The notes: a model not told the origin generated them from the letters alone. DNA of 64,000 nucleotides from Zoogloeaceae bacterium G21618-S1 (GCA_027214125.1 JAPWHF010000004.1:161777-225776), one strand, 5' to 3'; numbered from the stretch's first letter, positions 9,089 through 17,537 are shown. A program made the numbers and translations.

Positions 9089-10141
9089 CTATTGTTGTGA
9101 AGCGTTTTGTTGGCGCAACAGGCTCGCTTTGACGGGATCCAGAGCCACCCTGTCTCCCACATTCAATCCGGCCAGAATCTCGATCCGGCCGTCCGGCAAG
9201 CGCTCGCCGGGACGTATCTGGCGCAGGCGAAAGCCCGCGTCGGTCTGGACATACACCGCCGTCACCTCACCACGGCGCAGCACGGCGGAGGCCGGCATGG
9301 TCAAGCGCGGCGTGGTGCCGACTTGCAGCACCAAGCGGGCAAACTGGCCCGGCACGACACCGACCACCGTCGCCGGCAACACGGCGCGCACTTCCATGGT
9401 GTGGGTTTTCGGGTCAGCCGACGGCACCAGCATCACCGCGCTCGCTGCCACAGCGCCGTCGCGCCCGGTCAGCACGATATCGGCGGCCAGCGGCGCACCC
9501 GACACGCCTTGCGCTACCGACTGCGGCAACTGGGCCACGACGCGCAACTGGCGGGGGTCATACAGGGTCAGCAGGGGTCGGCCGGGCTGGGCCATTTCAC
9601 CCACTTCGGCATGGCGCTCGGCTATGACACCGCTGATCGGCGCCGCAATACGGGTGAAATCGCGCACGGTGGCCGCCTGCCCGCGACCGGCCTGGGCGGC
9701 GCTCAGCCCCGCGGCGGCCACATTCATCGCCGCCACGGCCTGATCGACGACAGCCTGACTGACAAAGCCCTTTTCCTTCAACGACACATTGCGCCGCCAT
9801 TCGGCCTGCGCATTCACATACCTGGCTTGAGCCTGAGCGACCGACGCTGCCGCGCCGGCGACCGCCTGATTGGCTTCGCTGGCATCGATGCGCATCAACA
9901 ACTGGCCCGCGCTCACGCGGTCGCCTGCATCGGCCGCCACCTCAATGATGCGGCCTTGCACCTGGGCAGCGATCGTGGCGCTATTGACCGCCTCGACCAC
10001 GCCTTCGGCCACATGGCGCACACCGGTAGGCGCGCGCTCGACCTGCGCGGTTTCAATCTCGGCGGCAATGGCGACCGGCGCTGCCACGAGAGCAGCCACA
10101 CACAGCGCGGCAAAGAAGAAGGGAGGGGTCAGGGATTTCAC
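9089..10141 (-). CDS. RND efflux periplasmic adaptor (membrane fusion protein)
   Basis: An adaptor of 350 residues with a Sec signal peptide (KSLTPPFFF then an Ala/Val-rich core ending near AIAAE) and no lipobox. The biotinyl-lipoyl-like half-motifs are visible as VNSATIAAQVQGRIIEV and AGDRVSAGQLLMRID. They flank a coiled-coil hairpin rich in Ala and Gln (about residues 80-145), followed by the beta-barrel part with RIAAPISGVIAERHAEVG. It would join the RND permease to an outer-membrane channel. The first plausible start compatible with the signal peptide is GTG at 10141. It has no Shine-Dalgarno sequence and lies almost at the predicted transcription start, so leaderless translation is likely. 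It is the first gene of the pump-SQR operon. Confidence 0.85.
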   Translation of the reverse strand: MKSLTPPFFFAALCVAALVAAPVAIAAEIETAQVERAPTGVRHVAEGVVEAVNSATIAAQVQGRIIEVAADAGDRVSAGQLLMRIDASEANQAVAGAAASVAQAQARYVNAQAEWRRNVSLKEKGFVSQAVVDQAVAAMNVAAAGLSAAQAGRGQAATVRDFTRIAAPISGVIAERHAEVGEMAQPGRPLLTLYDPRQLRVVAQLPQSVAQGVSGAPLAADIVLTGRDGAVAASAVMLVPSADPKTHTMEVRAVLPATVVGVVPGQFARLVLQVGTTPRLTMPASAVLRRGEVTAVYVQTDAGFRLRQIRPGERLPDGRIEILAGLNVGDRVALDPVKASLLRQQNASQQ

Positions 10142-10176
10142 GCATATTAGTTTATTCTTATATGCGGAAGTGTCAA
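10142..10176 (-). promoter_or_regulatory. Promoter with palindromic operator before the adaptor-SQR-RND operon
   Basis: On the minus strand a perfect -35 hexamer TTGACA lies at 10171-10176. A candidate -10, TAAACT, lies at 10149-10154 after 16 bp. Between -35 and the GTG is the AT-rich inverted repeat CGCATAT / ATATGCG (arms 10160-10166 and 10141-10147, 12-nt spacer). It would cover the -10 and the transcription start, a classic repressor position. The AT-rich character is reminiscent of ArsR/SmtB-family sites such as those of BigR/SqrR persulfide sensors, but no regulator of that family is encoded in this window. Confidence 0.5.
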
Positions 10177-10208
10177 GACTTAAAGCCGGGCTGTGCACAC
10201 CCGACCGA

Positions 10209-11129
10209 TCAAGCCGGGCAAACCACCGCGGGCGCGCAACTTACCGTCACCTCGCGCCCGCCATCGCGATACTCGACCGACAGAAAACCGAGCCGGCAGG
10301 CCAGCGAGATCCCGCGACCGTTCACCTGGGTCGCTCGCTCGGCCGACAGCACCATGAACGGCTGCCAGTCAAAACCCTCACCCTCATCGCGAATGGTGAT
10401 GCTGATCGACTCGACGGCGCGTCGAACCTCCACCCACACCCGGCGGTCGCGATAGGCAGGCAAGCGCATCCGGCGGTCGATTTCATCGCGCCAACGGCCG
10501 CTCTGCACCAAAGCCGCCTTCGTCTCATAGCCGATGCCAAGATTGCCGTGTTCAACCGCATTGCGCAGCAGCTCGGACAAGCCGATGGCTGCCAGATCCG
10601 GCGTAGCGCACAAGACCGCCAGTCCGTGGGCAAGCGCACTGGCCTCGTCCACACTGCGCAAGCGAAACTGCGCGGCGTCAAGCAAACCCACCGTTCGGCG
10701 CAGTTCGCGCGCCTCCAGCGACAACTGAGCGCGCTCGGCATGATTTGCCAACGCCGCGCGCACCAGCGTGAGCAGCGAGTTCGAGCGATACGGCTTGGTG
10801 AGGTAGTAATACGCCCCCGCCGCAATGCCTTCGGCCACGGTATCCGGATCGGCCACAGCGGTCTGGATGATCACCGGCGTCAGCGCCTGTTGCGGCAAGG
10901 CCCGCATCTCGCGCAGCACTTCAAAGCCATCGGGCGGCGCCATGCGCTGATCCAGCACGACCAGATCGAAGCCTGCCGGGCAGGCGTTCATTTGCGCCAG
11001 CGCGCTCCGTCCGCAGTCTGCCGTACTCACGTCGTAGGCCTGACCGGACAAGGCATTGGCCATGAGTTCGAGGTTGAAAGCCTCGTCATCGACCAGCAAA
11101 ATCCGCGGTCGTGCTGCCGCGGCACTCAT
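10209..11129 (-). CDS. Receiver domain fused to a GHKL (RsbW-like) ATPase
   Basis: A 306-residue protein. Residues ~8-125 form a receiver: ILLVDDE, phospho-Asp in VVLDQRM, PVIIQTA, and YYLTKPY for the conserved Lys. The C-terminal ~150 residues form an HATPase_c-like fold with the N-box LLRNAVEHGNLG and the G1-like DEGEGFDW, but there is no HisKA domain. This arrangement resembles anti-sigma/RsbW-type serine kinases or signal modulators rather than a DNA-binding response regulator. The start at ATG 11129 overlaps the stop of the kinase gene (ATGA), and the longer in-frame alternative has no support. It is probably the phospho-partner of the adjacent CHASE kinase. The downstream target is not visible; no sigma factor or STAS protein is encoded nearby. 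Confidence 0.8.
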   Translation of the reverse strand: MSAAAARPRILLVDDEAFNLELMANALSGQAYDVSTADCGRSALAQMNACPAGFDLVVLDQRMAPPDGFEVLREMRALPQQALTPVIIQTAVADPDTVAEGIAAGAYYYLTKPYRSNSLLTLVRAALANHAERAQLSLEARELRRTVGLLDAAQFRLRSVDEASALAHGLAVLCATPDLAAIGLSELLRNAVEHGNLGIGYETKAALVQSGRWRDEIDRRMRLPAYRDRRVWVEVRRAVESISITIRDEGEGFDWQPFMVLSAERATQVNGRGISLACRLGFLSVEYRDGGREVTVSCAPAVVCPA

Positions 11130-13768
11130 GCCTTGACCCCCGCCACCACACCGACCTGGGCACACGGCAACTGCACCCGAAACACCGCGCCGCCCCCCTC
11201 GCCGTTGGCCGCCTCGATGCGCCCGCCAAAGGCTTCCACAAACTGGCGGCAGATCGACAGTCCCAGTCCGCTACCCGGAGGCGAATCCGGCAACTCGGGA
11301 TGGCCGCGAACAAAGGCCTCGAAGAGCCGCTCGGCCCCGCCGTCGGGCAGCCCGATGCCCCGGTCAAGCACCTCAAGTTCCATCACCTCGCCATGCATCG
11401 GATCGGCCGGCAGCGTCACACCGGCGCGCACCGCGAGGCGCAAAACGACCGGCGTGCCTACCGGTGAAAACTTGATCGCATTGGTGACCAGATTCATCAC
11501 CACCTGCTGCAACCGCAAGCCGTCGGCACGTACCGGGCACAATCGATCGGCCAGCTCGAGATGGAGGTGCATGTCCTTCGCCTGAGCAAGCGCCTCGCAC
11601 TCATCGACGACGTCACGGCACACCATCGCCCAATCGACCGGCGCAAGCGCCAGCTTTCCGCGCGTCGACTCGGTGCGCGCCACATCCAGCAGATCCGACA
11701 CCATGCCAAGCAGACGCTGGCCGCTGAGTTCGATCCGCTGCAAGCAGTGGGTACGTCGCGCTTCATTCACCTCTGGCTTCAGCCCCATTTCCGCAAAGCC
11801 CAGAATGGCATGCAGGGGCGTGCGCAATTCATGTGACAAGGTGGCCAGAAACTCACTCTTGCCGCGGCTGGCGCGGTCGGCAGCATCCTTGGCCAACAGC
11901 AGATCAATTGTCTGCTCCGCCACCAGGTCGGCGAGGTTGTCACGATGACGCGTCAGCTCCTGCTCGGCGCGCCTGAGTTCACTCAGATTGCGCACGATGC
12001 ACAGAAACCCGCCGGTCTCCACCCGCACCACCCGCCCCTCGAAACTTTGCGCCTCGCCGCTCAGGGTGTTGAGCGTGTATTCCAGATGCTCCACGCCGCC
12101 ATGCGCGGCCACCTTGCGGCAGGCCTCGTCCAGCGCGGCCGACACGCCCGCGGGGAGGACTTCCACACTGCGCTTGCCGAGGAAGTCTTCCGGCGCCATC
12201 GCCAGATCGCGCTCGTTGCCCGCGTGATAGCCCACGTAACGACAGTCTTCATCAAACTCGAAGAGCAGATCCGGCAGCGCCGCGAGCGCGCTGGCATGTC
12301 GCGCCGCCAGGCGTGCTTGCGCCTGTGCCGCCAGTTGCTCGGCGGTGATGTCGGCAATGAAGCCGGCCACCCCAAGCACTGCGCCGGTCGTATCCCGCCG
12401 GGCTTTGCCGCGGGTGCGCAACCAGCGCGTGAGGCCATCGGGCAGCACGATGCGATAGCGCATGTCGAGCGGCGCGTCGAAATCGACATGCTGCGCAATC
12501 GCCGCATCGACCGCGGCACGATCCTGCGGATGCAAGCGGCTGCGCCAGACGGCCAGCAACTGGCTGGCCGGGTGATGTTCAATCACCCCGAGAATTTTCA
12601 AGGCGCGATCCGAAGCCAGCATGCCGCCGCGCGCCGGGTCCCAGTCCCACCAGCCTTCCTGGGCCCCTTCGAGTGCCAGACGCAGACGCTGTTCTTTCTC
12701 GCGCAAGACCATGGTCATGTGCCTGGCGAGCCGGTCCGCACGGCGCCGCGTCGCCCCCAGCATGCCGACCAGCACCACCAGCAGCACGCCGACGGCGGCC
12801 ACCCCTGCGGCGACAACATGCGCCTGCCACCAGGGAATCAAGGCCTCGTAAGCCGGCGTTGAACTCAGTCTGAAATACCAGGCGTGACCGCCAAAATGAA
12901 GCGGCCGCTCGGCGGTAAACCGGGCCGAGGGCTCATCGACACCACGCACCGCCAGACGCTCGGCGAGATCGGCATCACGCGAGTCGTAGAGTTGCACCGC
13001 CAGCAAGCGACCCCGGCCGATCAGCACCGACTCCAGAAATTCGGCGGCACGGAATTCGGCGCTGATCACGCCGATGGCCACCGCCTCACGCTGCGCCTCC
13101 TCGAGGGGTGGCGCAGGCGTGGCATACACCGGCATCAACAGCGAAAACGCGGGCTCGCCCTCGCCCGAATCGCCGCGCACGGCCGTGTGCGCCGACAAGG
13201 CCACATCACCCACGCGCCAGGCATACTCGGCCGCTACGCGACGTACCGGGTCCGACAACAGATCAAAGCCCAGCACCCGCGACAGATCCATCGGCGCCGG
13301 CGCCACCCGCACCACGGGCAGATACACGGGCCGCTCGCCGGCGGGCCGGATATCGAAATACTCCCCGACGGCCCCACTCACCCACGCGTCGAGCTGATCG
13401 CGTCGTTCCGGCGAAATACGCCAGCCCAGCGACAGGCTGGAAAAGCCCGGAAACACACGCGCCAACTTGAGCCCATCAACATAGGCCTCCCAGTCGCCGG
13501 TGGGCACCGTCACCGCCACGCGAACCAAACCTGCCGCGCCGCGCTGAACTTCGGCAAAGCGCGCCAGACGCGCCTCCGCCGTCGCCACCACCGCATCGGC
13601 ATCGTCGGCAAACTGCTGCCGGGCGGTCTCCAGCACCCGCGCCTGCATCCCCACCCAGCTCGCCAGCGCGAGGACGACCAGGCCGACCGCCACCCACGCC
13701 GCCACCCAGCCGCCCTTGCGCGGTACGGCGGGAGAAACGTCGGACGGAAGGTCTGAGGGTGTCGTCAC
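11126..13768 (-). CDS. CHASE-PAS sensor histidine kinase
   Basis: A membrane sensor kinase of about 880 residues. A first transmembrane helix lies at residues ~20-45 (WVAAWVAVGLVVLALASW). A periplasmic CHASE domain follows, with GFDLLSDPVRR and FSLLMPVY, then a second helix near residues 310-335. Two PAS-like modules come next (RLALEGAQEGWWDWDP and a later module with a YVGYHAGNE stretch). The HisKA phospho-His is in LSHELRTPLHAILG near residue 645, and the HATPase has LDRGIGLPD and GSGLGLSI. GTG at 13768, preceded by AGG, is preferred; a TTG 30 bp upstream is possible but lacks a ribosome site. It has the same layout as the kinase at 373-4167 and is translationally coupled to its receiver-ATPase partner. 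The CbiX-like gene ends only 48 bp upstream. Confidence 0.83.
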   Translation of the reverse strand: MTTPSDLPSDVSPAVPRKGGWVAAWVAVGLVVLALASWVGMQARVLETARQQFADDADAVVATAEARLARFAEVQRGAAGLVRVAVTVPTGDWEAYVDGLKLARVFPGFSSLSLGWRISPERRDQLDAWVSGAVGEYFDIRPAGERPVYLPVVRVAPAPMDLSRVLGFDLLSDPVRRVAAEYAWRVGDVALSAHTAVRGDSGEGEPAFSLLMPVYATPAPPLEEAQREAVAIGVISAEFRAAEFLESVLIGRGRLLAVQLYDSRDADLAERLAVRGVDEPSARFTAERPLHFGGHAWYFRLSSTPAYEALIPWWQAHVVAAGVAAVGVLLVVLVGMLGATRRRADRLARHMTMVLREKEQRLRLALEGAQEGWWDWDPARGGMLASDRALKILGVIEHHPASQLLAVWRSRLHPQDRAAVDAAIAQHVDFDAPLDMRYRIVLPDGLTRWLRTRGKARRDTTGAVLGVAGFIADITAEQLAAQAQARLAARHASALAALPDLLFEFDEDCRYVGYHAGNERDLAMAPEDFLGKRSVEVLPAGVSAALDEACRKVAAHGGVEHLEYTLNTLSGEAQSFEGRVVRVETGGFLCIVRNLSELRRAEQELTRHRDNLADLVAEQTIDLLLAKDAADRASRGKSEFLATLSHELRTPLHAILGFAEMGLKPEVNEARRTHCLQRIELSGQRLLGMVSDLLDVARTESTRGKLALAPVDWAMVCRDVVDECEALAQAKDMHLHLELADRLCPVRADGLRLQQVVMNLVTNAIKFSPVGTPVVLRLAVRAGVTLPADPMHGEVMELEVLDRGIGLPDGGAERLFEAFVRGHPELPDSPPGSGLGLSICRQFVEAFGGRIEAANGEGGGAVFRVQLPCAQVGVVAGVKA

Positions 13769-13816
13769 AAGAACCTGTCGGGTGTCGATGTTGAGCAATA
13801 AAAAATCACCCCAACA

Positions 13817-14185
13817 TCATGCAACCCCCAAGGCATAATCTGCAAGTGCCTCGACCACGCCGTCGGACTCGCCCGCCGCAAGCACCTGCGTGATCGCTAG
13901 CGCCGGATGACGCGCTGCTGCCTCGGCCACGAGCAGGGGCACATCGCGCTTCAAATGCCCGCCCTGCGCCAGAAAGACCGGCACCACGGTGATGTGCTCG
14001 ACGCCCGCCGCCGCAAGCGCATCGACAGCCTCGTTCAGCGTCGGTGTCAGGAACTCCATGAAGGCCACACCCACCGGTGTGTCGGGCGAACGCGCGGCAA
14101 TACGCGCGGCCACGCGCTTCATGGGACCGGCCCATTCCGGGTCGCGCGCGCCATGTCCGAAAAGTACAATGCCCTTTGCCGCCAT
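13817..14185 (-). CDS. CbiX/SirB-like sirohydrochlorin chelatase domain protein
   Basis: A 122-residue single-domain member of the class II chelatase family. The strand IVLFGHGARDPEW carries the first metal-binding His (about residue 10). The second His is in LAQGGHLKRDVP near residue 73, followed by Leu-rich helices. Short CbiX/SirB proteins insert Co or Fe into sirohydrochlorin for cobalamin or sirohaem synthesis; which metal applies here cannot be told. The start was chosen at ATG 14185 with AAGGAG a few bases upstream; an in-frame GTG 51 bp earlier looks like leader. It is the first gene of the minus-strand block that continues with the CHASE kinase. It is divergent from the M23 peptidase, with about 70 bp between the starts. 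Confidence 0.8.
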   Translation of the reverse strand: MAAKGIVLFGHGARDPEWAGPMKRVAARIAARSPDTPVGVAFMEFLTPTLNEAVDALAAAGVEHITVVPVFLAQGGHLKRDVPLLVAEAAARHPALAITQVLAAGESDGVVEALADYALGVA

Positions 14186-14255
14186 CTGTTTCTCCTTGTG
14201 GGTCGTGCCTCCGTCGCGGCGTGTGTCGCCAGGCACAAGTCGTTATCATGCGCCC

Positions 14256-15086
14256 ATGATGACATCCCTGCCCCCATGGCGTCGCGCCCTGCTGGCCGCT
14301 GCGTTCTGCCTTGTCAGCCCCTGGGCGCTCAGCGCCCCCACCCCCTCACTGGTGCCTGGCGGCATCGCCCGCCTCACCATCGCGCCCGCCAGCGAGCCGC
14401 GCCCAAGCGTGCGCTTCGGCGACACGCCGGTACTGGTGCGGCGCGAGGGCACGCAGTGGACGGCCTGGATCGGGCTGCCGCTCGATCTCGCGCCCGGCAA
14501 GCACAGCGTCGCGGTGAAGCGTCAGGGCAAGGCCTCGGCACTGAGCCTGACCCTCAAGGACAAAGCCTATCCGGTGCAGCACCTGCGCCTCAAGAATCAG
14601 CGCATGGTCGAGCCGGACCCGGCCGACCTGCGCCGCATCGAAGCCGAGGCGGCCACGCAAAATGAAGTCAAGACCCTGTTCCGCGACACCGATGCAGTAC
14701 AGCTCGACTTCGTCACGCCCGTGCCCGGCCGGCGCTCCAGTGCCTTTGGCCTGCGCCGCACCTTCAATGGGCAGCCGCGTGCACCGCACCGCGGGCTCGA
14801 CATCGCCGCCGGCAAAGGCACACCCATCGTGGCGCCAGCCGCCGGCGTGGTCACCCATGTGGGCGATTTTTTCTTCAACGGAAACACGGTATTTATCGAC
14901 CACGGACAAGGCCTGATCTCGATGTTCTGCCACCTGGACAGCGTCGCCATCGCCGCCGGCACGCCAATCGCCCAAGGCAAAACCGTTGGCACCGTGGGGC
15001 AGACCGGCCGGGCCACCGGGCCGCACCTGCACTGGAGCGTGTTTCTGAATGGCACGCCAGTCGACCCGGCCTTATTCCTGCCCTGA
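14256..15086 (+). CDS. M23-family zinc metallopeptidase, periplasmic
   Basis: A 276-residue secreted protein with a Sec signal peptide (ALLAAAFCLVSPWALSAP, cleavage near residue 28). Next comes a beta-rich N-terminal domain of about 120 residues, then a lysostaphin-type M23 domain. The zinc site is intact: HRGLD near residue 181 (HxxxD) and GPHLHW near residue 256 (HxH). M23 peptidases cut peptidoglycan cross-links during cell-wall remodelling or division; specificity cannot be read from sequence. Two tandem ATGs (14256 and 14259) are equivalent start candidates, and the ribosome site is weak. The 3' end overlaps the convergent tcdA gene by 15 bp. Confidence 0.87.
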   Translation: MMTSLPPWRRALLAAAFCLVSPWALSAPTPSLVPGGIARLTIAPASEPRPSVRFGDTPVLVRREGTQWTAWIGLPLDLAPGKHSVAVKRQGKASALSLTLKDKAYPVQHLRLKNQRMVEPDPADLRRIEAEAATQNEVKTLFRDTDAVQLDFVTPVPGRRSSAFGLRRTFNGQPRAPHRGLDIAAGKGTPIVAPAAGVVTHVGDFFFNGNTVFIDHGQGLISMFCHLDSVAIAAGTPIAQGKTVGTVGQTGRATGPHLHWSVFLNGTPVDPALFLP

Positions 15087-15863
15087 ATCGGAGACAGGTG
15101 CCAGCAGGCGATCGATCGCCCGGCTGGCGGCCGCCAAGCCAAAGCTGGCCGTCACCGCCATGCTGGAGCCAAAGCCGGCACAGTTGAGCCCGGCGGGCCC
15201 GACCACGGCGTCGCAGCTGCCCTCGGGGTAGCGCAGCGGCTCGGTCGAATACACCGCGTCAATACCAAAACGCCGCGCTGGATTGCGCGCAAAGCCGTGC
15301 TTCTGTCGCAGGCGCTTGCGCAACCGGGCCAGCAGCGGATCTTGCTCGGTGCGCGATAAATCACCAATCACGATCCGCGTCGGGTCGGTCTGCCCGCCAG
15401 CCGCCCCCAACGTAATCAGCCGGATACCGTGACGCCGGCAGTGCAGCACGATCGCCGCCTTGGCGGACAAGTCATCGATCGCGTCGACCACCAGATCGAC
15501 CGGCCCGGCGAGCGTGGTGGCCACATTGTCTTCGGTCACGAAATCATCGATGCATTCAACGACGATGCCCGGGTCGATCAGCCGGATGCGCGCCGCCATG
15601 GCCTCGACCTTGGCCTGCCCAAGCGTGTCGTCGAGCGCGTGTATCTGGCGGTTGATGTTCGACTCGGCCACATGGTCGAGATCAATCAGCCGCAGATGCC
15701 CCACGCCGCTGCGCGCCAGCGCCTCGACCACCCACGAGCCCACCCCGCCAATGCCCGCCACCGCCACGCGCGCCTGCTGCAAGCGCGCCAGCGCCGCCCC
15801 GCCATACAAGCGCGCCACACCGCCAAAACGCCGCTCACGATCGACTGACTGCGAAATACTCAT
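15072..15863 (-). CDS. tcdA: tRNA threonylcarbamoyladenosine dehydratase (TcdA/CsdL)
   Basis: A 263-residue E1-like (ThiF/MoeB superfamily) protein. It has the N-terminal RRFGGVARLYG, the ATP-binding glycine motif VAGIGGVGSWVVEALARSGVG, LIDLDHVAESNINRQ with its Asp/Arg pair, and VVDAIDDLSAKA. Enzymes of this type cyclise N6-threonylcarbamoyladenosine at position 37 of ANN-decoding tRNAs, using ATP. The length fits TcdA rather than the larger MoeB/ThiF proteins. The start was set at ATG 15863 (MSISQS), preceded by GGAG; the upstream in-frame residues are Arg/Trp-rich and not family-like. It is convergent with the M23 gene and divergent from the Sel1 protein gene, 56 bp away. Confidence 0.88.
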   Translation of the reverse strand: MSISQSVDRERRFGGVARLYGGAALARLQQARVAVAGIGGVGSWVVEALARSGVGHLRLIDLDHVAESNINRQIHALDDTLGQAKVEAMAARIRLIDPGIVVECIDDFVTEDNVATTLAGPVDLVVDAIDDLSAKAAIVLHCRRHGIRLITLGAAGGQTDPTRIVIGDLSRTEQDPLLARLRKRLRQKHGFARNPARRFGIDAVYSTEPLRYPEGSCDAVVGPAGLNCAGFGSSMAVTASFGLAAASRAIDRLLAPVSDSGQE

Positions 15864-15919
15864 CTCACTGAACTCCAAGCGCGCATCAAGCTCCAACGAA
15901 AAACCCGTTGGAGCCCCAC

Positions 15920-16585
15920 ATGCCTTTTCGACCCCTTGCCCTGGCGCTTGCGCTGACGCTGTCGTTTTCCACGGGCGCAGCCACCACTCCGGCGCAAGCG
16001 CAAACCCTCGAAACCCTTCGCATCGCGCAAAGCGGCACCGAGGCCTACGAAGGCGGCGATCATGCCACGGCCGCACGCTATTTCGAAGTGGCCGGGCGCC
16101 GCGGCAACCGCCTCGCCCAATTCAACCTCGCCATGATGCTCTACCGCGGCGAAACCGAAACCGACAACGCCAACGCGATGTGGCAGTGGTTGCGCCGCGC
16201 CGCCCAGGCCGGCCTGCCACAGGCCCAATTCAATTTTGCCCTGCTCTACGACCATGGTGACCATGTCACCCGGTCCTTCTCGACCGCCGCCGAGTGGTAT
16301 CGCCGCGCCGCCGAGCAAGGTCACATGGAAGCGCAAATTTCACTGGCCACACTGTACTTCCTGGGCCAGGGCGTACCGCAGGACTACGCCCACGCCGCCC
16401 ACTGGTATCGCGCTGCCGCCAACGCCGGCGACCCCGGCGCGCAATACCTGATCGGCCACATGTACGAAGAAGGCTATGGCGTCGAGCAAGACACCCGCCT
16501 CGCCCGCCATTGGTATCTGCAAGCCGCGCTGCAGGGCGACCGCGGCGCTCAGGCCAAATTCGAGGCGCTGGGTGAAAAACCCTAG
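15920..16585 (+). CDS. Sel1-like repeat protein, exported
   Basis: A 221-residue protein with a signal peptide (ALALALTLSFSTGAATTPAQAQ) and about five Sel1/TPR-like repeats. Typical units are AQFNLAMMLYRG, AAQAGLPQAQFNFALLYDHG, AAEQGHMEAQISLATLYFLGQG and AANAGDPGAQYLIGHMYEEGYG. Such solenoids mediate protein contacts, often in envelope or signalling contexts; the partner is unknown. The start is the ATG at 15920, with GGAG six bases upstream. The gene ends 7 bp before the convergent MBL-fold gene. Confidence 0.82.
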   Translation: MPFRPLALALALTLSFSTGAATTPAQAQTLETLRIAQSGTEAYEGGDHATAARYFEVAGRRGNRLAQFNLAMMLYRGETETDNANAMWQWLRRAAQAGLPQAQFNFALLYDHGDHVTRSFSTAAEWYRRAAEQGHMEAQISLATLYFLGQGVPQDYAHAAHWYRAAANAGDPGAQYLIGHMYEEGYGVEQDTRLARHWYLQAALQGDRGAQAKFEALGEKP

Positions 16586-16592
16586 CGCAAGC

Positions 16593-17537
16593 TCACACCC
16601 CGCTATCCAGCCACACCTCCAGACCCTGCGCATTCAGCTCGATATCCACCGCAAACAGATCAAACAGCGCCGTCTCATCCAGCGTCCATTGCTGACGCCG
16701 GGCCTCGTCACGCAACAGCGCCGACAGGCCGGAACGGATGATCTGGTGACGATGGTCGATCGCCCCCGCGCCGGCCTTGGCGATGGCCACATGCGCGTCG
16801 ATCAGGCGGTGCAGATCAGCCGCCAGCCGGGGCAGGTCGGTGACCCGGCTGAAGTGGGTGAGATACATCGCGCTCGGTTCCGCCGCCATCAAGCGGTCGA
16901 TAGACGCATGCAGCGCCGGCGGATCGAACTGCACCGGCGTGGTGCTCGGAAACACGAAGGCCATGCCATCGCGATCCAGCTCACGATACGACAGGCCGAA
17001 CACATCGCCGGTAAACCACGAACGGCTACGTTCGTCGAAATAGCACACATGATGTCGCGCATGCCCCGGCGTATCAGCCACCCGCAAGACACGACCGTTG
17101 AGATCGATCAGCATGTTGTCGGTCGCCTCGACAATGCGCTCGGCTGCAATCGGCAAAATCTCGCCGTAACGGGCCGTCGCGTCCGCCTCGCCATACACCG
17201 CCACCGTGCCCGCCCACAGCTTCGACGGATCAGCCATATGCCGCGCACCGCGCGGATGCACCACCAACGTCGCATTCGGGCAGGCCGCCATGAAGGCGCC
17301 CGCGCCACCGGCGTGGTCCAGATGGATATGCGTCAGCAACACATGGCTGACCGCCTCGGCACTCAGCCCAAGCTCGGCCAGCGCCGCCATCACATGCGGC
17401 ACCGAGGCATTGTTGCCGGTATCGACAATCGCCACCCGGTCGCCCGAACGGATCAGATGAATCGCCGCCAGTTGCGGGCGCATATAACACGCATCGACCG
17501 CATAAATATCGTCCGGCCAGGGGATCAGCACCGACAT
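16593..17537 (-). CDS. MBL-fold metallohydrolase
   Basis: A 314-residue metallo-beta-lactamase-fold hydrolase. The complete binuclear metal set is visible: THIHLDHAGG (HxHxDH) near residue 75, ADTPGHARHH near residue 160, WFTGDVFG (bridging Asp) and YLTHFSR (last His). The C-terminal 70 residues are helical. No substrate-specific motif was recognised, so it could be a thioesterase-, lactonase- or glyoxalase-like enzyme. The second ATG (17537) was chosen because GGAGAG lies about 7 nt before it; the first (17549) has no ribosome site. It is divergent from the small conserved gene at 17729. Confidence 0.8.
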   Translation of the reverse strand: MSVLIPWPDDIYAVDACYMRPQLAAIHLIRSGDRVAIVDTGNNASVPHVMAALAELGLSAEAVSHVLLTHIHLDHAGGAGAFMAACPNATLVVHPRGARHMADPSKLWAGTVAVYGEADATARYGEILPIAAERIVEATDNMLIDLNGRVLRVADTPGHARHHVCYFDERSRSWFTGDVFGLSYRELDRDGMAFVFPSTTPVQFDPPALHASIDRLMAAEPSAMYLTHFSRVTDLPRLAADLHRLIDAHVAIAKAGAGAIDHRHQIIRSGLSALLRDEARRQQWTLDETALFDLFAVDIELNAQGLEVWLDSGV

